64,000 bases of DNA, taken from contig NC_089424.1 in the NCBI RefSeq assembly GCF_013426205.1, forward strand, positions 1,736,001 to 1,800,000. The letters run 5' to 3'. A program made the translations under genes and the position numbers. Below are positions 54,253 through 64,000 of the stretch, piece by piece; positions within the stretch are counted from its first letter, which is position 1; each line of letters starts with the position of its first letter. The DNA is from Metarhizium brunneum. Taxonomy: Eukaryota; Ascomycota; Sordariomycetes; Hypocreales; Clavicipitaceae. The notes beneath the pieces are model-generated. The model worked only from the letters and a program-made list of their open reading frames with translations. It ran no database searches and had not been told where the DNA came from.

Positions 54253-56118
54253 ATGGAGTGTCTTAGGGACAGGTTCGTCGGTGGTGTTCTTCTCGATGGT
54301 CGCTATGAGACAATTTCACCGCTCAATCACGGGTCATTTGGCATGGTCTTCATGGCCCGGGATTCGATGACGAGCCAAACTGTGGCCATCAAATGCTTGA
54401 CCAAAAAGGCTGCCCCATGCGAAGCTGGTCTAGAGTTTGCTGTTGATGACAAGTCTGAAGAACTGGCTCTCCACAGCAATCTCGGATCTCATGAAAACAT
54501 TGTCAATTTGCTCCACTCCTTTGAGACGGACGCCCACGTTTACCTTGTCATGGAGTTTTGTTCTCAGGGCGACTTGTACGAAGCGATCAGGAACGGGCAT
54601 GGGCCTCTACAGACGGAGCATGTTCGACAGTTCATGTTGCAGCTTGTTGATGCCGTCACGTACATTCACTCAAAGGGTGTATATCACCGCGACATCAAAC
54701 CTGAAAACATCTTTCTCACCCAGGATGGTGCAGTGAAGCTCGGTGACTTCGGTCTTGCAACTAAAGATAAATGGTCGTACGAGATGACTGTTGGTAGCGA
54801 TCGCTACATGGCCCCGGAGCAATTCGACTCTGCCGGCGCAGGATACTCCCCTGCAGAGGCAGACATATGGGCCATTGGCATTTGTTTGCTTAACATTCTG
54901 TTCTCACGCAACCCCTTCACTACACCAACCGAAGCGGATCCACTCTTCTTGGACTTTTCTCGCGACAAACAGAGCCTTTTCGACGTATTTCCGGCTATGT
55001 CACAGGACACGTACGAGGTCATTGTCCATTGCATGAATTTGGACCCCAGAAGACGATCGTTGGAAGGCGCCCGTGACGCTCTTCTCCGCGTAGTGAGCTT
55101 CACTACTGAGGATGAGTCATTGGACGACTTCTGCGGAGCAGAGAAGACAACGGTTGCGTCTGCCAACCGTGAGCCTCTTCGTACTCCATCTATCCAGAGT
55201 CCTCATGTTGATAGCCACACTGGTGCTTTCCCGTGGGCGAGGGCTCTTCACGATAGCCCGCACCGTCAGACTCGACAGCTGAGTGCCATCCCTGACAATG
55301 AGAGTTACACTGAAGACTTGTTTTCCAAGTCTGGTGAGACTATTGATTGGTGCTCGGCTAGCATCCAGACTCCGTCTATGTCGTCTATGCTAGGTTCTCA
55401 GTTGGATGTGTCAATGAGATCACTTGCCATCAACAAGCCTTCTCGCCCCAACGTGTCCCCAGCTGCTGGGTCGATGCCAATTACAATGGCGAAGCCCCTT
55501 GCCTTATCCATGTCGACCGTGTTTGGCCGTCGAAAAGATGCTGTTTCCAAAAGCTGGAGTGACATGTGGGATGAGGACGAGGAAGAACACGAAGAACAAA
55601 TGAAAGATCTTCAGGAGTTGAACTCTAGGACATGGAGCCATGAGAGTAGGACCGAGGTGAAGAAGGTTGACAACCAGGACTCTCCTCCCGCCTCGCACGT
55701 TACCATTAAAGGGAATGTGGATGATGACCTGGTTGCGGATGGGTTCTTTTTCCAGGACTCTCCTGCAGTCAAACTGGTGTCAACCACGCCACGATACTCT
55801 CCTCCATCTAAACGATTCAACTATGATAAATGGGCTGCATTGGGTGAGCGTCGGAGGGGTCAAGTCTGCAGTATGGAAATGGAAAAGTCGCCTGGCTTGA
55901 AGCCGCGACGTCAATTTGGTTTTGGATATAAATCTTATGAAGCCGGCGTTTGGGATCATTCAACATATAACAACAATAACAACAACACCACTATGAGTAA
56001 GAATTGGGGCAGAGATCGAACTAAAGAATGCCCTTGGAATAAGGGAAGAGATTGGAACTGGCGCCGAGATCATAAGCGCAATGATCTCGGGGACGTTGAG
56101 TGGGTTGGTGGTTGGTAG
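54253..56118 (+). CDS. KSP1: Serine/threonine protein kinase, Ksp1/Ran1-like
   Basis: Single exon, 621 residues. The kinase domain spans about residues 12-300: glycine loop NHGSFGMVFMARD, catalytic lysine in VAIKCL, HRD loop YHRDIKPENIFL, DFG in KLGDFGLAT, and activation-segment end RYMAPEQFDSAG. This arrangement is typical of the fungal Ksp1/Ran1 group, which acts downstream of PKA and TORC1 in autophagy, filamentous growth and meiotic entry (family knowledge). The C-terminal half is disordered, with SP/TP sites, an acidic run (MWDEDEEEHEEQMKD), an Asn run (NNNNNNTT near residue 580) and a WN-rich basic tail (NKGRDWNWRRDHKRND). The open frame extends upstream, but the first in-frame ATG is at 54253 and starts MECLRDRFVGGVLL. 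Assignment to Ksp1 rather than another Ran1-group member is probable, not certain. Confidence 0.85.
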   Translation: MECLRDRFVGGVLLDGRYETISPLNHGSFGMVFMARDSMTSQTVAIKCLTKKAAPCEAGLEFAVDDKSEELALHSNLGSHENIVNLLHSFETDAHVYLVMEFCSQGDLYEAIRNGHGPLQTEHVRQFMLQLVDAVTYIHSKGVYHRDIKPENIFLTQDGAVKLGDFGLATKDKWSYEMTVGSDRYMAPEQFDSAGAGYSPAEADIWAIGICLLNILFSRNPFTTPTEADPLFLDFSRDKQSLFDVFPAMSQDTYEVIVHCMNLDPRRRSLEGARDALLRVVSFTTEDESLDDFCGAEKTTVASANREPLRTPSIQSPHVDSHTGAFPWARALHDSPHRQTRQLSAIPDNESYTEDLFSKSGETIDWCSASIQTPSMSSMLGSQLDVSMRSLAINKPSRPNVSPAAGSMPITMAKPLALSMSTVFGRRKDAVSKSWSDMWDEDEEEHEEQMKDLQELNSRTWSHESRTEVKKVDNQDSPPASHVTIKGNVDDDLVADGFFFQDSPAVKLVSTTPRYSPPSKRFNYDKWAALGERRRGQVCSMEMEKSPGLKPRRQFGFGYKSYEAGVWDHSTYNNNNNNTTMSKNWGRDRTKECPWNKGRDWNWRRDHKRNDLGDVEWVGGW

Positions 56119-56638
56119 GGGACTTGTTCTCTTCAGCTGTCAATCGTAGTCATGGTCACCTGCATTTTAGTCGTCAAATTGGCTTCTTTCAAAGTCACTT
56201 GATGCCACGTCAATTGCACCCTGCACCGGTAAGGACTGGTGAAGCTGTTCCATTGCTCATGGAATGCTTCTTCGGACTTTCAGGACATTGAAACTGGGCA
56301 ATTGCGACTAGGAGTACGCAATGTGAGCCTTGTCTCGCTTTCTGAGTATCGAATCGCTCGAAAATTTAGTTATGATAATACCAGAAGTTACCCACTCAAA
56401 TTTGACTTGGACTTCCTGTGACAATCAAACCTAGCTTTTGAAAAACCATGTAGTTGCCTGGAGGACCAGCAACAATATTGCCTGTGGGGCATTGTTCCAG
56501 GCAGACTGGTAGAGGTAGGTAATACTATCAATATGCAGTCCGACGTCCGTATATAACATAACATGCGAAGACCAATGATCGATCATTCAATGATTGAGAT
56601 CTCAGATAACACATTGCATGGTATTATTCTGGTCTACC
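56119..56638. other. Convergent 3' spacer kinase / AVT1
   Basis: 520 bp between stop codons. No coding signal or repeat recognised. Confidence 0.45.
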
Positions 56639-59077
56639 CTAGGTGCCCACGAGCTGTTTAGGCAAGAATGTCCAAATTGTGCCAACTAATCCAAAAATGG
56701 AGAAGATAATCAGTAAGATCCAAGATACAATACGTTCCCACTTGGCAATGTCCTTTGAATACAGTTTTAAGTAAAAGCAAATCGGCAAGATGACTGAGAT
56801 AAGCGTGCAGAGTGCAGCGCCGAGGAAAGCACAGACAGAGTCAAACGCTGGAAATAGGACAGAAATAGCCAAGAGGATCAGAACAACTAGGACCCGGACG
56901 CCCGCTCTCAGTATATTTGCGAGTGTCGATAACTGAGCGTCCGATCCCGAACGATGATGGTGAGGATTGTGATGGTCTCTGTGAAGACCACAAACCACAT
57001 CAGCCGTTGTGATTAGAGGTCTCGCATTTAATGGAATTTTCGTAAGGGGTATTATTGTTATGAAAATACACATCAGTATGGTTAAAAATTCGGGATAGCC
57101 AAGTGTTTTGAGGATATTTGATGTGATTGCTTCCTTTATGCCATCGCCAAACATGAGAACACCAACAATGGCCAGGCAAGTGTCGAGGACGTACTAAAGC
57201 ATGAGCAAGGTTAGAAAATAATCATAGTGCGAACTCGATGAAAAGATGATAAATGATGGAGCGAGTTAGAGGAAGGAGGTTGGTCGTACAGAGAACGAAA
57301 AAGTGACGTTGACGCCCTTGCTCCATTTATGAGGATGCCTCATATCTCGGTAGATCTATCGACGTTGTGTAAGTCAAGCGACTTTGGAGATTCATGCATT
57401 AGTGAGCGGCTGCAAGTCTTACAGAGGGGAAGACGGAATGGGCACCCCATGGGCTAGCCATGAGCCCGTACGCGAGAGGAAGGGAAAGCCAGTTGGAGGG
57501 TAGGAGATAAGTTCTTGCTGGCTCCCATAAGGATCCCGGAGTATGTTGCTTGACTAGGCCGTCAACTATTACAATGCAAACAACTATAACGTTAAATTAG
57601 AAGAGCATTCTAGAACAAGACAGGATGCCCCCCCTCCCCCCTTTAACACCCTGGCCATACACGGGAAGTAGAACGGTAAATGTGTGATGGAAAGGGGGTG
57701 TCTTACTGCAAAATGTAGAAAAAATGCCAACAACACTGGTGTAACTGAGCCATCGCAAAGGGAGCATATTTAAAACCAGAATGAGAGCAGCACAAACGCA
57801 CTTCCAAACGGTTGTGTTGGCCACAGTGGGCATCAAAAGATCTAGAGAGTCAGCAAAAAGTATGACTAGGGCCACACAGGCTGCAAGAAGCTCCAGAGTA
57901 AACAGTGCTGATACAATGACTCGAGCCCGGGCTCCAAAGGCAACATAGGCCAAATCTGAGTACGTTATTATGCTGGGGTCGTACTCCATGCATTTGCCAA
58001 TCAACTTTCCCGTATGGGAGGTAACGGCAGCAGTAAGTGTCAAAATGAACAATCCAAGTATCCACCCACTCATCTTGAATGCCAACGGCAAGCTCAGTAA
58101 GCCGACCCCGATGATTGCATTGATGGAGTTAAAGATCGATTGCGGGAGGGTGCTCTGGCCATCGACGGTCAAAACCACTCTGTCACCTTGCTTTATCTCC
58201 TTGACTAGTATAGGCTGTTCCTCGCCGAGGGTAACGTCATCACCATAGTCGCCTCCACGATCACCGCGCACTCCCCAAGCGCTCTCATAGCTTGCGGAGG
58301 ACCGCGATCTGTATCTGCGGGCACCCATGGTGCCATATTGTGAGCCATAGCTTCCAATGAGCGACGGCGTCGCCAGGTGTGGGGGTACGGCGAAGATGTT
58401 GGATCGTATCGACGGCGACCCATCATGGAGAGCACCCGATGCCATCTCAGTATCCAATGCTTTGCGTTCTCGTTCCCGGAAGTCTTCTTGTGGGATACCT
58501 CCAGCAGGTCCCACGCCAATGCCAGAGTCGGGAATAGTCTGGACAGAAGCGGAATCCTGGGGCATTGATGCTTCCAGGTGTTGTCTAAGCAATCCCGCCT
58601 GTGGTGGAGGTTGGCTGTCAACGTGGCTGCGGCTGTATTGGATTTCATCGCCACTTGATACCGGAACGGTTTCTGCTTCGGCGGGAAGAATAAAACTTGG
58701 GCGGCGAGGGATAACTTCCGCGAAAGACGCGGCACGCTGCCAACTCCTGGCGAAGGATCTGAAGCTATTCACTCCCCCTATGTCTGCCATTGCCGCGAGC
58801 CGGGTTGTCACAGAGGACCTAGTGAGGTGAAGACAAGGCTGGGGGTTAGTCATGGAGTTTTGCGCCAAGACCATGGGATTCTAAGGAGGGGGAAGGTTGA
58901 ATCCAGATCGACGCACCTCCTGCGGTCGTGGTGGGCAACTGGCGGCTGAGTGCAGTCTCCATCGCTGTCGAGCAATGAAGCTTCTTCGTCTATAACGCTT
59001 GACCATAGGCTTCCCGAGGGGGAAGCCCGTCCCTCGTATTCGTCCCACGAGGTGGGATTTCTCAGCGTTGGGACCAT
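56639..59077 (-). CDS. AVT1: Vacuolar amino-acid transporter Avt1
   Basis: AAAP-family H+-coupled antiporter that loads neutral amino acids and histidine into the vacuole. Exons (reverse) 59077-58917, 58818-57707, 57583-57423, 57355-57290 and 57193-56639 give 684 residues. The long polar N-terminus includes SSVTTRLAAMADIGGVNSFR, conserved in fungal Avt1, rebuilt across intron 1. The transporter core begins at TLPQSIFNSINAIIGVGLLS (about residue 280) and has about eleven hydrophobic helices. Junctions restore family sequence: FSTFC-IVCIVIVDGL, HSVFPS-IYRDMRHPHKWS, FSFS-YVLDTCLAIVG. The loop GLHRDHHNPHHHRSG is His-rich. Introns are 98, 123, 67 and 96 bp. A longer start would need a non-ATG codon, so 59077 is preferred. 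Confidence 0.92.
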
Positions 59078-60232
59078 GACTTCTGTGAGAGGCGGCAAGT
59101 GTGAGACGCTACAGTCGGAACACTAAACAGCGCTTGGATTGAACGAGGATGCTGCCGACGGCGACAAGGACGAAGAAGGTGAGAGAGCAAGAAGGAGGGG
59201 AGGAAGAGGAGAAGGGTGAGGAGCGGAGCTAAATTGGCGAGGTCCAATATCGTCCAGCAACCCAAAGGCCGAGCTGTAGCTAACTAGTTTGAATATTCCT
59301 GAGTAGTCATGGCTCAGCATCGAGGCCAACTGCGGGGTCTGGAGTCAAGAGTCCAGGGACTGGGGACTAGGGACCAGAGGTTGATATCAAGGAAGTGGTT
59401 TGGTGGTGTCAATTGATGATAAGGTTCCATGTTGGTGAGGGCAGGTGGATACCCAGTTGCCAGGTAGTCACCTAGTACTAGCTACCAGTACCTAGGTAAT
59501 TCTTCGTTAGTGCCGTGGGTACTCCGTACCTACTCATGTAATACCTACCTAGGTACCTACCTAGGTAATGCAGCTGCATGCACAATCGCTCAAATGAGCG
59601 TCACCGGTCCACTTTTAACGAGGAAGCCGGACATTTTCACGATGCGCGATTCAAGTCACCTAGATTCAGCTGACTTCTGGACGTGGGGGAGGGCCAAGCA
59701 AATCAGCACCCGCGTACTGGCTGTCTTGGATATTCGATCGTGTGACTCTGGACCTTGGATTGGAGAACCAAGCTACCCACTTGTACCACTCAATTTAGTA
59801 CCTACGGAGTACAACCAAGTAGGTATGCACGTTTAAGTAGGGTAGTCAATTCATTGTATTCGACTGATAATAAAATGTGGCGCTGCGACCTAGCCATTAT
59901 GTACATCAGTGCGTGACCCACACTGCACAGTTAAAAAAAACCAAGTTACACATAATCCAACCTCTTCCTAGTAGTATCTGGGGCTCAACAACGTCGTCTC
60001 TCTGTTCTTCCAACATTCCTTAGATCATGGAGTTATGTGTCCCACGTCTCCATTGACCAAACGTGCAACAAGAACCAAGAGGATATCTGGTTGTGGAACC
60101 CAATCCATCATCATCAGCATCCATCTACGTGGAGAGCTCTCTCTACCTCCGCCAACGAGAGACAAAGGCAGCTTATCCGCAATGAGCGGCCAGCCCAAAC
60201 TCTCTGCTTGGCGATGAGCCGTGATTGACATA
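59078..60232. promoter_or_regulatory. Divergent spacer AVT1 / RMP1 with CCTAGG palindromes
   Basis: 1.16 kb between divergent starts. The middle (59460-59575) carries dense TACCTAGGTA palindromes, including two adjacent ACCTACCTAGGTA units at 59541-59567, plus TACTCCGTACC at 59519-59529 and TACGGAGTAC at 59802-59811. No gene recognised. Confidence 0.5.
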
Positions 60233-61035
60233 ATGACCTATCAGAACCAGCCCTCCGAGCCTCAGCAATTACGCAAACCACCCTACTCAGCACCCGCATA
60301 CCCTGGACGACCTCAAGCTACCAACCATCCTCACGCACGAACGACGCTCAATACCATCCTGCCGCTCCTAGACGCATTCAACCATCGTCACCACAACCAG
60401 CACCGCACTTCCCACTGGTGGGCGACATTTGGAATACTTCGTCGCTCCCTCCGGGCCCTCGCCGAGTGTTTGGACCAACCAGTCGTGGACAGCAGTCGCA
60501 ATCGCACCGACCAGGCCGTCGTCCGGGCCTCATGGCTGAATACACATGCCCTGCCACGCGCTTTTCTGTGAGTTTGGTCTCCATCACCCCCCTCAGGCGC
60601 TCCAACTGACCGCCAAGATGTAGTGCGTTCAGTCAACTTGCTGCGGACAATCAGCATGCCCCGTTGGGCCTATTTCTTCTGACCGTGCTTAGCCAGGTCC
60701 ATGGTTTCTTGCCAGCCATGTTGCCGCAGAACGCAGGAGCGGCCAAAGCAAAGCTACCCACCCAAAAGTCTCCAAATCCTCCATCGCCGAATCATCGATC
60801 CGTTATTGGCACTGAACACATAGACCGGGGTGTGGTAGTTTCCAGAGAGACTATAGTACAAGCAGGCGACGATGCCGTGGACCCCCGGTCTAAGAAGCGT
60901 AGCCGAGACGAGATCAAGTCACATGCCAGGGGAACATCCAACAAGGACAGTGAGAAAGACAAAGACAAGAAGCCCAGAAAAAAGAAGAAAAAAGCCGGTG
61001 ACGAATTGTCTAGTTTATTTGACTCCCTGTCATAG
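60233..61035 (+). CDS. RMP1: RNase MRP subunit Rmp1
   Basis: Protein subunit specific to RNase MRP, the nucleolar ribonucleoprotein that cleaves pre-rRNA. Exons 60233-60567 and 60624-61035 give 248 residues; the intron is 56 bp and its removal joins HALPRAF to LAFSQLAADNQHAPLG. The family signature is FNHRHHNQHRTSHWWATFGI followed by LRRSLRAL (about residues 50-78), close to the HHRxKNQHRxxxWW pattern of Rmp1. After SQVHGFLPAML the chain becomes basic and disordered, ending with a lysine-rich nuclear/nucleolar signal (KDKDKKPRKKKKKAGDE) and LSSLFDSLS. The ATG at 60233 is the first in frame. The leader region has several out-of-frame ATGs. Confidence 0.88.
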
Positions 61036-61474
61036 TTTAGTTTGGCTCGGCCCTCCGAAGATTCTAGCAGTGGCCAAGACCTTGAAAGCTTCTAGGCACA
61101 CTACCTCAGAAATGGGCCCTTATCCCGTTCCAATTAACGATATCGCATCAGACCTAGCAAAACATACCAAATACACAAAATTTCAAGTAATAACAGGAGT
61201 TATAATAAAGTAGAGGCAAAAATATAGAAAAAGCTACCTGCAAATTACCGACACACGATCCCTAAAGCCGTACAAAGTCTTTTGCGTCTTTGTCTTTTCT
61301 GCCTGTGCGCCATCCTCAGTGATTTCCCCAACGACTCTCAACAAGCACTGTAGTAACTTCCCGCTCCGACTATCAATCGTCTACTCCTTTCTCCAACTAG
61401 CCAGAAATCCTGGGCTCCCTTCCCGTACTGTCCGGGATCGAGACATGTGGATCCGTGCCGCACTAGACTGGCCA
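61036..61474. other. Convergent 3' spacer RMP1 / TUP1
   Basis: 439 bp between stop codons. AT-rich near 61130-61240, otherwise plain. Confidence 0.45.
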
Positions 61475-63516
61475 TTAAAATGGACGATATGACCAGATTC
61501 GCGCCTTCATATCGCCGGATCCTGTAGCAAAGTAGGCACCCTGGGGGCTTGGAGCTACTGAAATCACAGAGTTTTTATGCCCCTGCAACATCAGCTGTGT
61601 GGTACCAGTGCGAGGGTCCCAAAACTGGACACCTCGATCCTTCGATCCTGACAACACCCAGTTGGCATCAGGTGTCAAAGCAACCGATAGAACAAAGTCG
61701 CGATGGCCCTCAAATGTCTTAACACACTTTCCACCTTTGGGGGCGGCACTTTGCCCCCCACGTGCGGAACTAAGCTCCCACATCTTGATCGTTCGGTCCA
61801 AACTGCCACTGACAAGATCTTTTCCATTCGGTGAAAACGCCACCGAGTAGACAGAGTCCTTATGCCCGTCAGGGCCTTCCAAACGCTCAACCAAGAACCC
61901 GGAGTGAATGTCCCAAACACGAACACTCTTATCCAGGGATCCAGCAGCAACATACTGCGTGTCTGGGGAGATGGCGACGGTCGTGACCCCATCTTCAATG
62001 GTCAAGGTCAATGTATTGGTACCTTGCTCGATATCCCACAGCCTGACTGTTCGGTCGCCGCTGCCAGATGCAATCGTCCGGCCGTCGCGTGCAAAATCGA
62101 GTGAATAAATATCTTGCTCATGACCAGAGAAATGGTTGCGAATAGTTCGAGATTGAATGTCCCAAACCTAAATTTGCGTAGATTAGTCTCCCTTCCATCC
62201 AAATAATATGAAGAGGAGAGCATTGGCTTCCTCGGACAGATGGGTGTTTGCGGGATGATCAACTTACTCGAATCAGCTTATCTTCAGCGCCGGTGGCCAG
62301 GTAGCGGCCGTCAGGGCTGAAGCACACACTTCTGATATACAGATCGGCGGTCATATCTTGAGCATTGTGATCCTCCAGCACGCACACCTTCTCACCAGTT
62401 TGGACGTCAAAGATCTGAGCAGATCTGTTGCAGCCGGTGGCCACATATTTACCATCATGGCTGAACCTTACACAGCACACCACACTCTCATGGGTGAGCG
62501 AGTGGACAAGGTCCACGTCCAAGACTCGCTGGACAGCCGGGTTGAAGATGGCATACCAATCACTGCCCGTCTTTTTGTTGTGTGGCGCGACAGCGTCGAC
62601 TTCGAGGTCACCCAATGCATTGCCAACAGGAGGAGCTCGAGGACCGCCCATGCGAGCGTGATCGGGCGTTGGATGGCTAACCTGAGGTGATTGTGCATTG
62701 CCTGGATACGGGACAGGAGTATTGATTTGGGGGGTGGCAGGCCCAACGGCATTAGGTGGCCGGCCAACTCCGCGTCGTCCTGGCCCTGGTGAAGCGGTGC
62801 TCTGAGGCGGTTGAGGGCCCATTCCGTTGGAGACGGGTCCCTGAGGATAGCCTTGCTGGTAGGGTGGCTGTTGCGCATTAGGATGCGGCGGAGGAACAGG
62901 AAGTCCAGGAGGTCCTTGGCCCATTTGATGCTGAGGTCCCATCTGCTGCTCTTGCGGAGGAGCATGCGGTTGCTGCTGTGGAGGTGCCAGTCCAGCTTGG
63001 TTCCCGCCAGCCATTATGCCACTGAAAAGGCCGTTTCCGGGAGCAATTGACGGGGGTTGCTGAGAAGGGCCGGGATGCTGAGGAGGACCGGGCATGCCAG
63101 GCTGAGGGCCACCCTTGCGCGCGTTTTCAAGTTGATGACGAAGCATGCTGATTTCTTCCTCATATCTAGAGGGCAAAAGTTTAGAACATGGCGTAAATAC
63201 AAAGAGGGGAGCAAGCGTACTTTTGCTTGAGGGTCATATGTGTCTGCTCCATTGCATACACCTTTTCCCTGACCAGCTGCATCTCGCTGACTTGGGCGGA
63301 AACTGTTGGTGCGTGCCACCGGGTCAGTCAACCATCATCTGAAATTGCGTCGCAAACAAGACTAGAGTGAAATGTTGACATACTCTGGTGCTCAAAACCT
63401 TCGGTCTGGCGAAGCTGGGTTTCAAATTCGGCCCTGATTTGGTCGAGGAGTTCGTTGAGGCGCGCCGAGTTGCCAGGGGGAACAGCCCCCATACCCCGAT
63501 GAGAGTACATAGACAT
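61475..63516 (-). CDS. TUP1: Transcriptional co-repressor Tup1/RcoA
   Basis: WD40 co-repressor that, with Ssn6/Cyc8, represses genes by recruiting deacetylases and ordering nucleosomes. Exons (reverse) 63516-63384, 63302-63221, 63165-62268 and 62167-61475 give 601 residues, near the length of Neurospora RCO-1. The N-terminal tetramerisation helix reads [20 protein letters not shown] and continues through the second and third exons ([19 protein letters not shown]). A Pro/Gln/Gly-rich linker spans about residues 85-230. Seven WD repeats fill the C-terminal half, e.g. [34 protein letters not shown] and [13 protein letters not shown], ending [14 protein letters not shown]. Introns are 81, 55 and 100 bp. 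The frame is open upstream only with non-ATG codons, so 63516 is the start. Confidence 0.95.
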
Positions 63517-64000
63517 GTTCAGCGCTTCGGTCAGCGAACGGTGATGTCGCGATGCCACCGGGGATCTATATTGTATATATGCGCTATGTGCTGAAAGGCG
63601 TGGCGTTGTCGAGGTTGCAGTGCGATTGTGGCCAGCGGTGCGCTCAATTTTCGAATTCAGCAGTCGGAACGATGAGGCTGGCGCGCCAACAACGCCGAGA
63701 ACTGGCAGTGGGGCTCACTGGATGGGTGCACGGGTGGTGGTCAACAAGCGGCCGACTGCGGAATGAAACTGCGCGGGAGGCAGGATGTATGTCCCGTGAT
63801 GCCAGTCGTGTTGTCGCGGCGATGGACGATGAGCGATGGGTGATGGCGACGAGGAGGAAGCAGAGTTAAGATGTTTGTCGGCGGTGGAGACAGTGGCAAG
63901 TGGGAAGGGGGGAAGGGGGGGAAAAGGTGAAGAGGAAAGGTCGACTAATGGAGGAAGCAAAGCGCCGCCGGGGATGATGGGATTAGTGGAGAGTTGGAAG
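63517..64000. promoter_or_regulatory. TUP1 promoter/leader region to window edge
   Basis: 484 bp upstream of TUP1 to the end of the window. A G-rich stretch lies at about 63903-63923 on the forward strand, which is C-rich on the TUP1 sense strand, a common feature near fungal transcription starts. No other gene seen. Confidence 0.45.

Overview
The window looks like nuclear DNA of a filamentous ascomycete, most likely a sordariomycete close to the Hypocreales. This rests on recalled protein similarity, not a search. Genes carry short introns (mostly 50-145 bp) with GT..AG ends and CTAAC-like branch sites. The proteins are fungal housekeeping and regulatory proteins: Ale1, Mmm1, Vps45, a WOPR factor, Tup1/RcoA, Avt1, a Ksp1-like kinase and Rmp1. 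There is no operon structure, CRISPR array, plasmid or phage signal.

Layout. 1-686 (-): 5' end of an AVT3/4-type amino-acid transporter running off the left edge. 1848-3279 (+): Golgi GDP-mannose transporter. 4178-6106 (+): Ale1 lysophospholipid acyltransferase. 6742-9378 (-): serine-rich membrane protein of unknown role. After a 3-kb spacer, 12379-21408 is compact: RCE1 (+), MMM1 (-), VPS45 (+), MTO1 (+), CRD1 (-). 22439-23920 (-): WOPR (Gti1/Sge1-type) transcription factor, with about 9.3 kb of gene-free DNA upstream. 33186-50482 is compact again: TDP1 (-), an FAD oxidoreductase (+), an Edc1/PNRC-like decapping activator (-), HRT1/RBX1 (+), SPC1 (-), a CorA Mg transporter (+), TIM8 (+), RPL25 (-), BMT2 (+), UTR4 (-). 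A 3.8-kb gene-free span precedes the Ksp1-like kinase at 54253-56118 (+). The right end holds AVT1 (-), RMP1 (+) and TUP1 (-).

How the genes relate. Several act on membranes and organelles: phospholipid remodelling (ALE1), ER-mitochondria lipid transfer (MMM1), cardiolipin synthesis (CRD1), mitochondrial import (TIM8), ER signal-peptide cleavage (SPC1), CAAX processing (RCE1), Golgi mannosylation (GMT) and vacuolar amino-acid exchange (AVT1, AVT3/4-like). Others act in RNA and ribosome biology (MTO1, RPL25, BMT2, RMP1, Edc1-like). The regulators (WOPR factor, TUP1, Ksp1-like kinase) have notably long upstream regions.

Repeats. The clearest mobile element is a 379-bp MITE with 17-bp perfect terminal inverted repeats and a TA target duplication, just upstream of TIM8. 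A possible fossil of a hAT transposase tail lies near 40.6 kb. An AT-rich island lies at about 0.9-1.56 kb. Short palindromic words (CCTAGG, TACGGAGTA and TACTAGTA types) are scattered through the spacers. I did not find a convincing new biological system; the best leads are listed as findings. Exon borders were placed by eye from splice signals and remembered family alignments. No search was run.
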